In this document: positions 40,875 through 53,065 of the stretch, piece after piece
How the letters are laid out: every line of letters starts with the position of its first letter
How positions within the stretch are numbered: the stretch's first letter is position 1
From: Sweltsa coloradensis
Taxonomy: Eukaryota > Arthropoda > Insecta > Plecoptera > Chloroperlidae
Direction: 5' to 3'
DNA length: 64,000 nucleotides
NCBI GenBank assembly: GCA_024449915.1
Contig: JAMZAV010000359.1
Location: forward strand, 186,001 to 250,000
Translations under genes and position numbers: made by a program
The notes under the pieces: generated by a model
What the model saw: the letters and a program-made list of their open reading frames with translations, nothing else
What the model was told of the DNA's origin: nothing
The model's database searches: none

Positions 40875-41650
40875 GGTGCGTGATTTTTCTAATTTTTTAT
40901 TTAAAAAATATAAAATCATGATTAAGGCTCTATTTGATTTATTTGATTTATTTAAATCAACTTTTTGACTTGATTTAGATTTTTTTCGATTTGTTTATTA
41001 AGAGGGAATGGGACACATTTGGCTGTTAGCAAATAGCTATTCGCTCGGCCAAATGCATCGATATATGAACTTTGCAAGTTGTCAATAAAGCATACATAGA
41101 CAGCCTGTGGTCATAGATTTCCAATTTGCCGTAATCAGTCAGAAAAATCACGATATGGTCAATTTGGAGTTTTAAGGAAAATCAAATTCGTGAAAACTAA
41201 TTTAATTTTTATAATTATTTTAAAAAAAATTAAAAATGTTTACTGCAGAGCCTATTATTCACATTGTGTCATATAAAAAACAAAAAGGGTCACTGCACAG
41301 ACCAAAAAGCAAATTGCCTAAAACGCAAAAAATATAAGACACCTGTGTGTCAGTGCCGATGCGAACAGCATTTGCTAAAACGATGTCTATACTCTTTAAA
41401 GTCAGATTTTTATTGAAACAACAATGTCAGTGTTTCAAAAATTGTCAAGTTCGTGAGCGGATCCAATATTTTCACAAGCGTTTCAGAAAATATTTCAATT
41501 TTTTTAGGAAAACTTTTCAATTAGAACTCTTTTGTTTGTTACTCAAAATGAAGAAAAAGTGCATATAATTTAATTTAAACCAACTATTTTTCATTTTATT
41601 AAATAAATCATTTGATTTAAATCTGATTTAAATCAATGATTGAATCAAAA
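40875..41650. repeat. AAATCA-rich element with an inserted repeat
   Basis: Begins CAGGGTGCGTGATTTTT and both ends are made of TTTAAATCA words. 41385-41640 matches 60965-61260 in reverse (GAAACGCTTGTGAAAATATT in complement). The middle holds dispersed repeat C. Confidence 0.6.
41008..41215 (-). repeat. Dispersed repeat C, copy 2
   Basis: Partner of 28275-28532 (AAATAGCTATTCGCTCGGCC at 41030-41049). It sits inside a longer AAATCA-rich element. Confidence 0.75.
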
Positions 41651-41807
41651 ACAAGAAGACATTTTAGAGGGTTGATATTGTCATGTTGCATGTTTAAACA
41701 CTTTTAACCACCATGAACTCATGTCAATATAATGGTAGGCCTAGACTAATAGTGGGTAGATGACGTACGGAAGAACGCTACTTCCATAGCGACTCCGCTT
41801 TATCTAT

Positions 41808-41891
41808 TAGCCAAACTGTTGCCAACTATCTTCTGCTAAAGCTATATCCATAAGCCAAGCCGTTGCCAACTATCTTCTGCTAAAGCTTTAA
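41808..41891. repeat. Tandem duplication of about 43 bp
   Basis: Two direct copies of TTGCCAACTATCTTCTGCTA plus flanking AAGCTATATCCATAAGCC-like sequence. Confidence 0.75.
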
Positions 41892-43583
41892 AGAGAAGAG
41901 GTCAATGACCCTAAACATTATGCTACTGCAGCCTGCTTTCTGTATCGTCTAGAATTAGGAACATTTTTGTAATATGATCTGTGAGAATGCTTGCTATCCG
42001 ATTTATTTTTGGCTCCTGAGCCACATCTAGTTTGCCACTTTGGGATGTTAGCATTGCACTAGTCAATGTTGTGTATTGCTACCCAGCCTTATTTAAAACA
42101 TAATCGAGTAAGCAAAACAACAAATTGTACACATTTTACTTGACTTGACTTTTATAATACCTAGTACCTAGGTAAATTTTAATTTAAATCTTTAATTAGG
42201 TAGTACCTAGTTTGTTTTTGTCCTAATTAGCAGTTCTACAATGCTATTGTACATTGAACGTACAAAGTGAGTTTGGATTCCCTAATTATTTAATTTGCCA
42301 AAAGCCAATCACTATCCACCTAGGTACTAGGCTTACATTATAAGGGAACTTCTTATATATATATTATTTTCTGTATGTACTGTAGATTGTATCTTGCGAT
42401 AACGGGGGTATACCAACTAGGAATGTTAGCTACCGATATATACATTCGTCTAAAAGGAAAGCTAAAAAATTAAAATCATGACAGGCCTCTGCCTATGAAT
42501 CTGTGAAGGTAGGTAATCATTAATCATAAATGTGTCCATCAACTTCAGGCCTAATGTGGTTAGTTGGTGTAAAACTCTAAAATATTCTATCAGGGGTAGG
42601 CTACCTACTCTTATATCTTTGACATTTGGCCTATATACATCCTATTTGAATAATCTGTAGCCTATACTTTATCATGATGTCATAAACTTATTTGTTGTAC
42701 TTTATAGTAGGTAAATATATTAGGTATGACTTTGGATATCCCTGGGTTACCCAAACCAGACCAATACTAAAGATTCGAATCTTGTTCGGGTAAAAATTGA
42801 ATATTAGCTAAATAAACCATTGAATCTTGTGACATGCTTTGGTGTTAAATTTGATTTCTGGCCTACTACTGTTATTTTTGTTTTTTCAATTGAAACTTTG
42901 AATTTTTAGTACTTCATTTTGTTAATAATTTTTTTTCTAGTTCAATCTTTGTTTATGTTGTCATTGTTTGACCATAGTTGTGATAAGAGTCTAGCCACAA
43001 ACAAACCATCCACGATCGGTTTGAAAGATTTGTGGTATTGAACAGTTGTGAAACTACTGCGTTACATTAGCTAACTATGATGTGGTGGTAAGGTTATTGT
43101 TCCAGGTAACAATTCAAAAGTTGCCTTTGTAGTGTTTGTTACACGCCAAGACAACCTGGCCTCCAGTACTTCATTTTAATATTTATATCTCATTCATCCA
43201 TGGTTTGACTGTAGCTTATTTGAAATGACAGTGACAGTGACATATATTCTAAACTCAATGGTGACACCATTTAAACTTTACCAATTTGGAGCGGAAGCCA
43301 AAAGAGGCTTATACTGGTAGTACGCCCTAGTTACATGTTTATTTTTTTAGCTTACAAACTATCCGATGTGATCCATAATAAAACACATACCGTATATAAT
43401 TGTATAAATATATAACTAAGTTTTGATTATTGTTGACATTCCTTTTTTCACTTAGAAAAGGTAATTTATAAAAATTACAAATTTTTTTCTTTTAGGTGTA
43501 CAGTGGCAACAACAAATTTTATTTGTAAGACCCAACCGTACAATCAAAGATTTTCTACAAAGGTGTAAAAGCTTATACCCTGT
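41892..43583. other. Intergenic, no feature seen
   Basis: AT-rich sequence downstream of RAB9 with scattered TAGGCCTA and TACCTA words. No ORF or repeat partner in the window. Confidence 0.5.
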
Positions 43584-43738
43584 TAATATTACTAGCGTTC
43601 AATGCGAGTCGAAACACGAGCTAGTATGCGGATTGAAATTAGCATTTACAGGCTCAACCGTCTTTGCAATCCGGGTCCGTTTAAATGACAAATTTAACCT
43701 GCGAAGCCCACCAATCCTTGTTGAACGCTAGTAATATA
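43584..43738. mobile_element. Short TIR element with ATATTACTAGCGTTCAA ends
   Basis: About 155 bp with inverted ends ATATTACTAGCGTTCAA (43586-43602) and TTGAACGCTAGTAATAT (43722-43738), flanked by AT-rich sequence. Non-coding. Confidence 0.72.
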
Positions 43739-45531
43739 AATTTATTCTCATGTAGGCCTACATAGCCTAATTGGTACACTGGTAGTGCTAGCTATAGTTA
43801 CATGTTTATTTTAGTTTATTTTACCTGTTTGTCAGACAGTGTCAAAATGTTATTATTATTATTATTAATAATAATAGTTGTGTATGGGTATTTAAAAAGT
43901 TGTGATACTAGAATGCTTTCAAAATCTAGGTGTACCTACCCTACATTTAAAAAAATATGTATGTATAGCATGGTGTAAGCTAGACAGTATTATTACCACT
44001 TATTACAGAATTGAAAATTCACAACATAGGTACTAGGCACATATCACTGGCTTTATGAATAAACCAGCATAGTCAAATAAAAGACGCAAGTGTATTTCGA
44101 CAATTTGCGACTTCAATGTACCCTTGAATTCCGCGACAGCAACACAACGGTTATATTATATTGGAAACAAGCAGCAATGTGTCAAGGATATTATCTAGAT
44201 CTGTTTACTGAGTCAACATTGCTATATAACCCTCATTGTTAGGCCAACTCATGCTAATGCCCTTTGCTCTTACCATTCATATCAACCTAGAAATTGTGTA
44301 AAATCTAAAATGATATTGATTATCAGGACATTTCACACTTTGGACTGCCTTAGTTTGAATTTAGGCCCGTGGTGTAAATTATATTTTAAAATATACAAAT
44401 AATAATAAGAATTATATATTATATACAATCTGCATGTACAATAGAACAATTAAAAAATTACATATTGATGTTTGAATGGTACAAAGTAAAACATAGCATC
44501 TCACTAATATGGAATCAACCATTAAAACATTTCTAGCTTTGTGTTTGGTTGCTAAGCTCAAATCAGTCTACTCACAATAATTCCCTATTGCTATATTGGG
44601 TATATATTTTAATTTTAATTTTAGTTAATTAAACGTTTCAATCATTCCATCTTTATAAATTAGGTAATATAAATAATACGTACGTAGTAATGTTTACCCA
44701 TATTTTTATCTTCCCAATGCTTTATAAAATAATCTCTCATGTGATATTCCTTTATTATTAGCTACTAGTACTAATGTAATATTGTACATTTATGTTGGTA
44801 TGCCCTGATCAATAATGTAGTTTTGCCAGTTAATTACTCATATTGGCAGTGTAAAGGGTATCAAATCCACTTACAATCAAGTTATGATGTTACTATATAA
44901 ATATAAATAAATAAATTGTATTTAGAGTCTACCCACTCAGTTATATAAGTGATTTTTTGATTTGGTAAATGCTATTGATTTTGAGATATCCGCCCGGCAA
45001 GCCAGAGTTTAATCCCTACTCACCATTGGGCTTAACATACTGGCCTCAACTCACTTTTTGAACTTGATGTTTTAAAATATGGTATACTCAAGGGTGCCTC
45101 CTCCATCGGGTTTGGATACTTACTGCCTTACGTACTATAAAAGCGTACTATCTGCTTTTTTACACTGTCGATGGAGTAGTTTACTAGTTCTTTGGGCTTA
45201 TTTTCTTAGCTTTGATTTTTCTTGGTCACATATATATTTTTTATTGTTTTCTTATTTCCAAAGGTGACCAAAATGATAAAAGTGCACTGGATTATTACTA
45301 TTATTATGATGTACATTTTCAATCAATCGGGTACACCAACTGATTGGTGCCCCTTGAAACTATAACTGTGTCAATGTATTTTTCCACATGCTTAAGAACT
45401 GAAGTTTTCCTTAGCGTTCAATGGTAGCTTTTTCAATGAGATTATTTGCCTTACAAAATGCATAGAGCCCCATGATAGTGTGCAGTTACAAAGTTTCAAT
45501 TTTTCTCTGTTAATTGCTACGTAGGAGTACT
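43739..45531. other. Intergenic, mostly featureless
   Basis: Contains an (ATT)n/(AAT)n stretch at 43848-43876 and the reversed SINE tail at 44897. Otherwise nothing recognised. Confidence 0.5.
44897..44966 (-). mobile_element. 3' end fragment of the tRNA-derived SINE, reversed
   Basis: The reverse complement carries TATAACTGAGTGGGTAGACT followed by AATTTATTTATTTAT. Only the terminal 70 bp or so remain. Confidence 0.75.
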
Positions 45532-47103
45532 GTTTATTTGGTTTTTAGTATATGTATACCTGTTATATAGTATGTACTTAGTTTATCATGCATGCAGCTG
45601 TTCTCGGAAGAAAATGGAAGATTAACATTCATTTGCATCTTGAGGACATATCTGCATAGGCTACGGCTAAGACAAGATTATTTTACAATCTAGTAGCTAA
45701 ACATATATTTACAATATAGAGTGAAACTTTTAAACCTGATTTCCATTATTTGGAAGTCTTGAATTACATGCTCCAATTTTCCATCCACCCCTTTCACATT
45801 AAAGAACACAAGTATCTTTGTTATTTTTGTTATATTTCACTTATAATTATCCATGATAAGCTCATTGGGGCATTAATATAAAAATATATACAGTACAGTC
45901 ATAATCAATTTGCAAAATAAATACACAACTGAGCAAAAATAATCATTAGCATCAATCATCAGCCAAGGCAATAGAGAAGATAGAGATAAGCTGAAGAATT
46001 GTCATGATAAAGTAAAGAAAAGTGGATAAGTTCAATTTAGTTGTCCTACAACTAAGTACACTTGATTTTTGGGTTTTTGGGAGCTCTAGCAGCAATGTCT
46101 CCGTTTTTCCAGGACTTTCTTTGGGAATTGTTGATAACTGTTTGGATAATAGATGACCTTACTCTATCAATTCTCAAGGCTTCGGCCATTATTTTGCAAA
46201 ACCATTTATATAACAACTGTAACTAGTAGATAATTTGTGTAATGTATAATAATTTTGTTTATTTATTAATCTGGATCCTTATGGTCACCCAACACTGGTA
46301 TAAATGAATGGAGTATAGATGAAAATGAGGCACATATTTATTTTCAATGTATGAATTGATCACAATAGGCCTAGGTATACATATTTTATAAATATTGTAA
46401 TATGATATTTTTGAAGTAATCTCATGGGGCTCTTTATGCTGAACATTTTAAACTAAATATACCAGTACCTAATCTGTATATAGTAATGTGCAGTAATTCA
46501 CAAAATAATGTACCTACTGTAGCTTGTGTACTCACTCATTCTGTGGTATATCTGTGAAGTTGTATACAAGAATGAATGATCATTATTAAAGCTTTGTAAT
46601 CAACTTGGTGTATACAGTATACGTTTGCACATTTGTGGTTTGTTTGAGTATTTTGGAAGTTGTGCAAGATGATGGTAAGTTCTGCTCATATTGAATAAAT
46701 GGGTGCAAATGGTTTTAACTTTAAATGTTCATATGTGCAATAAAATAATTACTGATTATATAGATAATATCATTACATATTACTTTGTTGTATTTATTGT
46801 CTGTTTAATTTGTTCAGCAACTGTTACTGTACCAAGTAAGTTGATAATCATTATTATCTTGATGGTAAAATATAACTTGAAGATGATGCAATTAGTAATT
46901 CTCATTAATGATTTCATCTCACTCAAATATAATTTTGTAAAAAGTGCAATAGTCCCGCCGTCTGGATGTATAAAGGTACAAATAGAACCTTTACGCACAT
47001 ACATAGGGCAGCGAGTTAAATATTATGTTAACTTGCTGTTGAGGTCTATCCACAAAGTAACCAGCTTCGTTTGTTCGGTTAGACGGGAGGAGGTTGGGGC
47101 CTT

Positions 47104-47280
47104 GGTCCCTATTCTGTAACTTTAACCGGGTTGGTTCCGTAGGTAATCGCACAAATCGAGCTCGTAAGTGATGAGTCACTGTGAGTTTATCATGGTAAAC
47201 AGACTTGTGACGCATCGCTTTCGAGTTCATTCGTGCGATTACCTACGGATCCAACCTTTGGAAGTTACAGAATAGGGGCC
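47104..47280. mobile_element. Foldback MITE in copy A
   Basis: Inverted repeats of about 55-60 bp starting CCCTATTCTGTAACTT and ending AAGTTACAGAATAGGG, with GTAGGTAATCGCAC near the inner side. The same element occupies the equivalent place in copy B. No ORF of its own. Confidence 0.75.
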
Positions 47281-47785
47281 CTGGAGCAGAGTCCCAGCCC
47301 CTGTAAACCCTCTCTCTGAAGGTGAAAGTTACTGCCTAAATTCCACCCTCCCCCACACTCTGTAGTTTCGCCACTGCTCCGCGGTATAGTACGTAATTTG
47401 TGTCGTACTAAAGTTTGAAAAATTTAGTAATGTTTGCATGAGATACATAAGATGAATAAAAATATAAAGTTTTTAAAATAATGAAATGGGGTGAGGGGGG
47501 GTTACGGGGAATTTCAACAGAGAAAATAATTGAAAAGGTAAACATGATTTCAAATTTGTCAATGGCTTGAATCAATAATAATAAAGAAAATACAGGTACT
47601 GCATTGGTTTGTGAAGGCAGGAGACCGTAAATAAAATGAAACAACAACAACAACACACAGCCTTTCACCTTTGTCATTGTGTTCATTAGTTCATTTCAGT
47701 GATGAATTACATTTTACAAAGGCGGTGATTTGTTGTACAACTGTCAGTTTATAAATGGTCAGTTTGTTTACGTTTGAACGGTAAA

Positions 47786-48136
47786 ATGCCTTTTCCATTA
47801 TTTCCTAGTTTAACACCGAGTATAGTAGACCCTTTGTGGTTTAGTGTTGATAAGCCATGTGATGATGAAAGTGATCTGCTTCAGCTGGAACAAGAACATC
47901 AATCGTGGGTAAGTGTTGTCACTTCTCATCCACAGACTTACATAACCTAAAAGAAGAGGGCCTAGGCTAGGCCTTTGTGTATTAATCAAAGGCTTGGCTT
48001 AGGCCTAGTCGTAGATTTTGGCGTCCTTATTTCAAAAGCCTGTATGTTGCAACACGATATTTTCTTACTATTTCAGATAAATTGCATACAGCAACAAGAT
48101 CTAGACCTGACTCCAATTGGTAAAACTGCAGCAGAG
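47786..48136 (+). pseudogene. Upstream duplicate of ANAPC15 exons 1 and 2 (copy A)
   Basis: Exon 1 (47786-47908) and exon 2 (48077-48136) encode exactly the same residues as the copy B exons, with the same splice sites. There is no third exon before copy B begins, so on its own this copy lacks the acidic tail. It is either a real partial duplicate, whose exons could still splice to 55928, or the second haplotype of the same locus misplaced in assembly. It carries no internal stop or frameshift. Confidence 0.85.
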
Positions 48137-48529
48137 GTAAGACTAGGGCCTAGCTATATTTTAGCCTAGGGCTAGGCCTAGGGGCTAGCCTAACGTTTCT
48201 AGGGGCCAAAGATGCGTGTATCCTTTGAGTTTGGTAGGAGCTTAACAGAAGCTGTTTATAACTTTTGTCAATGTGTAAAAAAAACTGGCCCATACCAACC
48301 GAAAAGTAGGCTACCATGTAGGTAGGCCTGGCCAAAGCAGGAAGTAGGCCCTAGGCTAGGCCTACCTGCACTGCAATCATGTAACTTTGCCTAGATATCG
48401 ATCGTTAGCCTGAACGATCGAAAGCTTTACGTGCAATCATGTACTAACGATCGTTCGAGGTCTCAATCGTTCGCTAGTATTTACGCAGTGCACCACACGT
48501 TCGGCCGTGGCGACCCCCTTTACAAGAAA

Positions 48530-50660
48530 AAATGTTCGTAAAAAAATAAATTTTTTCACAAAAAGGGGGGTCCAAGACTTTTTTAATAATTTTTTATTGT
48601 GACAGCCCCACTCCTTTTGACAGTCAAAACATATTGGGCCATAAAATGTTTTATTATTTCACTCATTGGTATGGGCTTGTAGCAAGGGAGATCCACCCGG
48701 CTGGCAGGCCTGGGGAGGCTAGCTTTTAGCCTAGGGGAGAGGGGGGGACTTTGGTACGGGGGGGACATTGGTACATTTTAAATTTTGCCACCCATTTTTA
48801 ATTTTCAGCAGTGTTTTATGAGTGTCTGATGGCAGTGAGGAACTCTCCCAGCTTGAAAATCTGAGCCATTTCCATTGATAAAGGGCTAAGTTAGAATAAA
48901 TGTTTTAGTGATGGGAAGTAAAAGTTGTGAAAATTTTGTAAGGGTTTGATTATAATGTTTTTGTAGGTAATTCAAGCTTTTTTTTTTTATGGGATGACCG
49001 CAATTATCTGATTTTTTTAAGCACTTTGCTATGACGTACCCCAACCCTCAAATTTTTGGAATTTATTTCTAAAACAATACAGAGGGGCACATTGGTACAC
49101 ACCCTTTGGGGGCACTTGGACTTTACGGGCCCCTATGCACCAGCTAGTTTTAATAAAAAAATCTATCGTAGACCAATGTTGCAGTCAAATTTAGGCTAGA
49201 TTAGTATTTATATAATACTAGTAAAATAGCTTTCTAGTGTAGTAATAAGCTGTCTTCTTTGAGGCAAACCTTGATCTAGAATTTCCCACAATAAACTAGT
49301 TTAAGTTTAAGCTAATTTTAAGCAACACTAAACGGGTCTATGTGGACAAGTTTATTTTGCTCAGTATGAAAACCCCTATTGACAACATAAAATAAACACC
49401 CTATGTAGGCCAAAAATTGTAAATACGACCAGTAAAAATGTGTGTACCAATGTGCCCCCTACTAGTACCAATGTGCCCCCCCCTAGGGGACATTGGTAAT
49501 TTTTAATAATTTTTTATATGTGGATATTTTTTAGTAGTGGTCACAAAGTGAAAAAATGTAGTACACATATCTAGATTAAAAGGGGTTTTATTTTACTATG
49601 AAAAAAGTCTATTTCCCAAATTTTCACATGTATTGTAAAAAAAAATTTAAAACGTTCTTTAACGTACCAATGCCCCCCTTCCCCTACCGCTGGGGGAGTC
49701 GGGGTTTGATTTTCCCCTTAGTTTGAACTTTTTTTTTTATTTTTCCCCCCAAATTTTTTTGAGGGGTGTTAAAATGGGAAATGGCCTAAAAATCAGGGAT
49801 TTTTTTTTATCTTGGAAAAATTTTTTAAGTTTCACGTAATACGTTTTGAACATTGAGTGAAACTAACAGCACCATTTATATTAAACCCTATAGTAGGCTA
49901 GATTAGCGTCCCAATACCCCGCACAGGCGCGAGCGTAACAAAAAAGCATCAAACGGCCCCTTTTAAGTGGCGATTTGGCGTTTAATTTACTTTTTTAAGC
50001 AAAAAATATTTTTCTGGATGGTTGAAATTTTTTTAGCTTGGCAGCATGGGGATTAAAAAAAACAGAAACAAAACGAAGTTTTTGATAAGGGGAATTTTGA
50101 GGTAATCATTTGGTGTTAAAGGCTAGTATGCTTACCGTAACCCGGCGGCAATCTTGAGAATATTTTTGGGGTAAAACGTCCCCTTTGATTTAAAATGAAA
50201 TGTCATTTTAAGATGGGTTTAATTGTAACGGAAATGGACCACCGACTGCTAAATTTGGATGAGCGAAGCGAAGATTCAATTTCACTGACCCCCAAAAAAT
50301 TTAGCTCGGGTGTTTTTTTTTTTTTGTTTTTTTTGTTTTTTTTTTCGTTTGTTAACTCTCTACCAGGGGAAAGGCAATCCGATCTTTATGAAAAATTTTA
50401 CAGGACCTTCGAAACCTGAAATTAGAGGTGATTGTTTTTTGGGGACAATCGAAGAAAAAATTTCTCATGAATATGTACTTTTCGATTTTTTTTCCCATTT
50501 TTATGCGATATTTTGAGAATTTGGCAATACTGACAAACGGGTGGGGTACAACGTTCATATTTTAGGGGAGATTGGGGAATAAGGAAATTGGGGGAATTTG
50601 GGAAAAACCCTATAATTAAAAAAATTAAGAGTAAATTTTATGCCTAAGTTTTTATGTATG
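48530..50660. other. Low-accuracy sequence, probable unpolished gap fill
   Basis: Homopolymers are inflated and short motifs shortened compared with the matching part of copy B and with the element copy at 22732. For example, AAATCGGTGTCCAAA in copy B reads AAAAGGGGGGTCCAA here. Quality returns to normal at the start of copy B (50665). 49900-50655 resembles the GAGCGAAGCGAG repeat family seen at 11700-11960 and 62740 onward, badly degraded. No gene can be called safely inside. Confidence 0.7.
48734..49684. mobile_element. TA-flanked TIR element GGGGAGAGG..., copy 2
   Basis: Ends are GGGGAGAGGGGGGGAC and (degraded) CCCCTTCCCC, flanked by TA on both sides. It matches 22732-23722 end to end but with many single-base losses and homopolymer changes. 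Copy B shows the unoccupied TA target. No transposase ORF. Confidence 0.85.
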
Positions 50661-52266
50661 TAACGTTTATTTGGTTTTTAGTATATGTATACCTGTTATA
50701 TAGTATGTACTTAGTTTATCATGCATGCAGCTGTTCTCGGAAGAAAATGGAAGATTAACATTCATTTGCATCTTGAGGACATATCTGCATAGGCTACGGC
50801 TAAGACAAGATTACTTTACAATCTAGTAGCTAAAAATATATTTACAATATAGAGTGAAACTTTTAAACCTGATTTCCATTATTTGGAAGTCTTGAATTAC
50901 ATGCTCCAATTTTCCATCCACCCCTTTCACATTAAAGAACACAAGTATCAATAATATAATTTTTGTTATAATTGTTATATTTCACTTAATAATTATCCAT
51001 GATAAGCTTTTATATACTCATTGGGGCATTAATATAAAAATATATACAGTACAGTCATAATCAATTTGCAAAATACACAACTGAGCAATAATAATCATTA
51101 TGCATCAATCATCAGCCAAGGCAATAGAGAAGATAGAGATAAGCTGAAGAATTGTCATGATAAAGTAAAGAAAAGTGGATAAGTTCAATTTAGTTGTCCT
51201 ACAACTAACGACACTTGATTTTTAGGTTTTTGGGAGCTCGAGCAGCAATGTCTCCTTTTTTCCAGGACTTTCTTTGGGAATTGTTGATAACTGTTTCGAT
51301 AATAGATGACCTTACTTACTGTATCAATTCTAAAGGCTTTGGCCATTATTTTGCAAAACCATTTATATAACAACTGTAATTAGTTTATAATTTTTTTTAT
51401 GTAGGCTATGTTTTGTTTATTTATTAATCTGGATTCTTGTGGTCACCCAACATTGGTTATAAATGAATGGAGTATAAATGAAAATGAGGCACATATTTAT
51501 TTTCAATGTATGAATTGATCAATGTAGGCCTAGGTATACATATTTTATAAATATTGTAATATGATATTTTTGAAGTAATCTCATGGGGCTCTTTATGCTG
51601 AACATTTTAAACTAAATATACCAGTACCTAATCTGTATATAGTAATGTGCAGTAATTCACAAAATAATGTACCTACTGTAGCTTGTGTACTCACTCATTC
51701 TGTGGTATATCTGTGAAGTTGTTTATAAGAATGAATGATCATTACTAAAGCTTTGTAATCAACTTGGTACATACAGTATACGTTTGCACATTTGTGGTTT
51801 GTTTGAGTATTTTGGAAGTTGTGCAAGATGATGGTAAGTTCTGCTCATATTGAATAAATGGGTGCAAATGGTTTTAACTTTAAATGTTCATATGTGCAAT
51901 AAAATAATTACTGATTATATAGATAATATCATTACATATTACTTTGTTGTATTTATTGTCTGTTTAATTTGTTCAGCAACTGTTCTGTTACTGTACCAAG
52001 TAAGTTGATAATCATTATTATCTTGATGGTAAAATATAACTTGAAGATGATGCAATTAGTAATTCTCATTAATGATTTCATCTCACTCAAATATAATTTT
52101 GTAAAAAGTGCAATAGTCCCGCCGTCTGGATGTATAAAGGTACAAATAGAACCTTTACGCACATACATAGGGCAGCGAGTTAAATATTATGTTAACTTGC
52201 TGTTGAGGTCTACTCACAAAGTAACCAGCTTCGTTTGTTCGGTTAGACGGGAGGAGGTTGGGGCCT

Positions 52267-52445
52267 TGGCCCCTATTCTGTAACTTTAACCGAGTTGGTT
52301 CCGTAGGTAATCGCACAAATCGAGCTTGTAAGTGATGAGTCACTGTGAGTTTATCATGGTAAACAGACTTGTGACGCATCGCTTTCGAGTTCAATTCGTG
52401 CGATTACCTACGGATCCAACCGTTGGAAGTTACAGAATAGGGGCC
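52267..52445. mobile_element. Foldback MITE in copy B
   Basis: Counterpart of the element at 47104-47280, with the same CCCCTATTCTGTAAC ends in inverted orientation. Its presence in both blocks shows it inserted before they diverged. Confidence 0.75.
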
Positions 52446-52942
52446 CTGGAGCAGAGTCCCAGCCCCTGTAAACCCTCTCTCTGAAGGTGAAAGTTACTGC
52501 CTAAATTCCACCCTCCCCCACACTTTGTAGTTTCGCCACTGCTCCGTGGTATAGTACGTAATTTGTGTCGTACTAAAGTTTGAAAAATTTAGTAATGTTT
52601 GCATGAGATAGGCCTACATTAGATGAATAAAAATATAAAGTTTTTAAAATTATGAAATTGGGGGGGGGGGGGGTTACAGGGAATTTCAACAGAGAAAATA
52701 TTTGAAAAGGTAAATGTGATTTCAAATTTGTCAATGGCTTAAATCAGTAATAATAAAGAAAATGCAGGTACTGCATTAGTTTGTGAAGGCAGGAGACCGT
52801 AGATAAAATGAAACAACAACAACACACAGCCTTCACCTTTGTCATTGTGTTCCATTACAAAGGCGGTGATTTGTTGTACAACTCATGGTACAACTGTCAG
52901 TTCATGTTCAAATGGTCAGTTCGTTTACGTTTGAACGATAAA

Positions 52943-53065
52943 ATGCCTTTTCCATTATTTCCTAGTTTAACACCGAGTATAGTAGACCCTTTGTGGTTTA
53001 GTGTTGATAAGCCATGTGATGATGAAAGTGATCTGCTTCAGCTGGAACAAGAACATCAATCGTGG
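52943..53065 (+). CDS. ANAPC15: ANAPC15 exon 1 (copy B)
   Basis: 41 codons, ATG in GATAAAATGCC, donor TGG|GTAAGT, phase 0. This copy is in the block contiguous with exon 3 and is the one used for the gene model. Confidence 0.92.

Larger units (their letters stand above)
45532..49890 (+). repeat. Duplicated block, copy A
   Basis: This aligns collinearly with 50665-54080, from a shared GTTTATTTGG through ANAPC15 exons 1-2 to a shared stretch around AACTAACAGCACC. Differences are scattered substitutions and short indels. The largest is a TA-flanked insertion (48734-49684) present only here. From about 48530 onward the copy degrades in the manner of unpolished sequence. Confidence 0.9.

Noticed and set aside
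46691..47119. 142-codon open frame, partly repeated at 51969-52283
   Set aside because: It is shared only because the whole block is duplicated. It runs into a foldback MITE, has low-complexity hydrophobic composition, and a 3-bp-unrelated indel changes its length between copies, so there is no sign of selection for coding.
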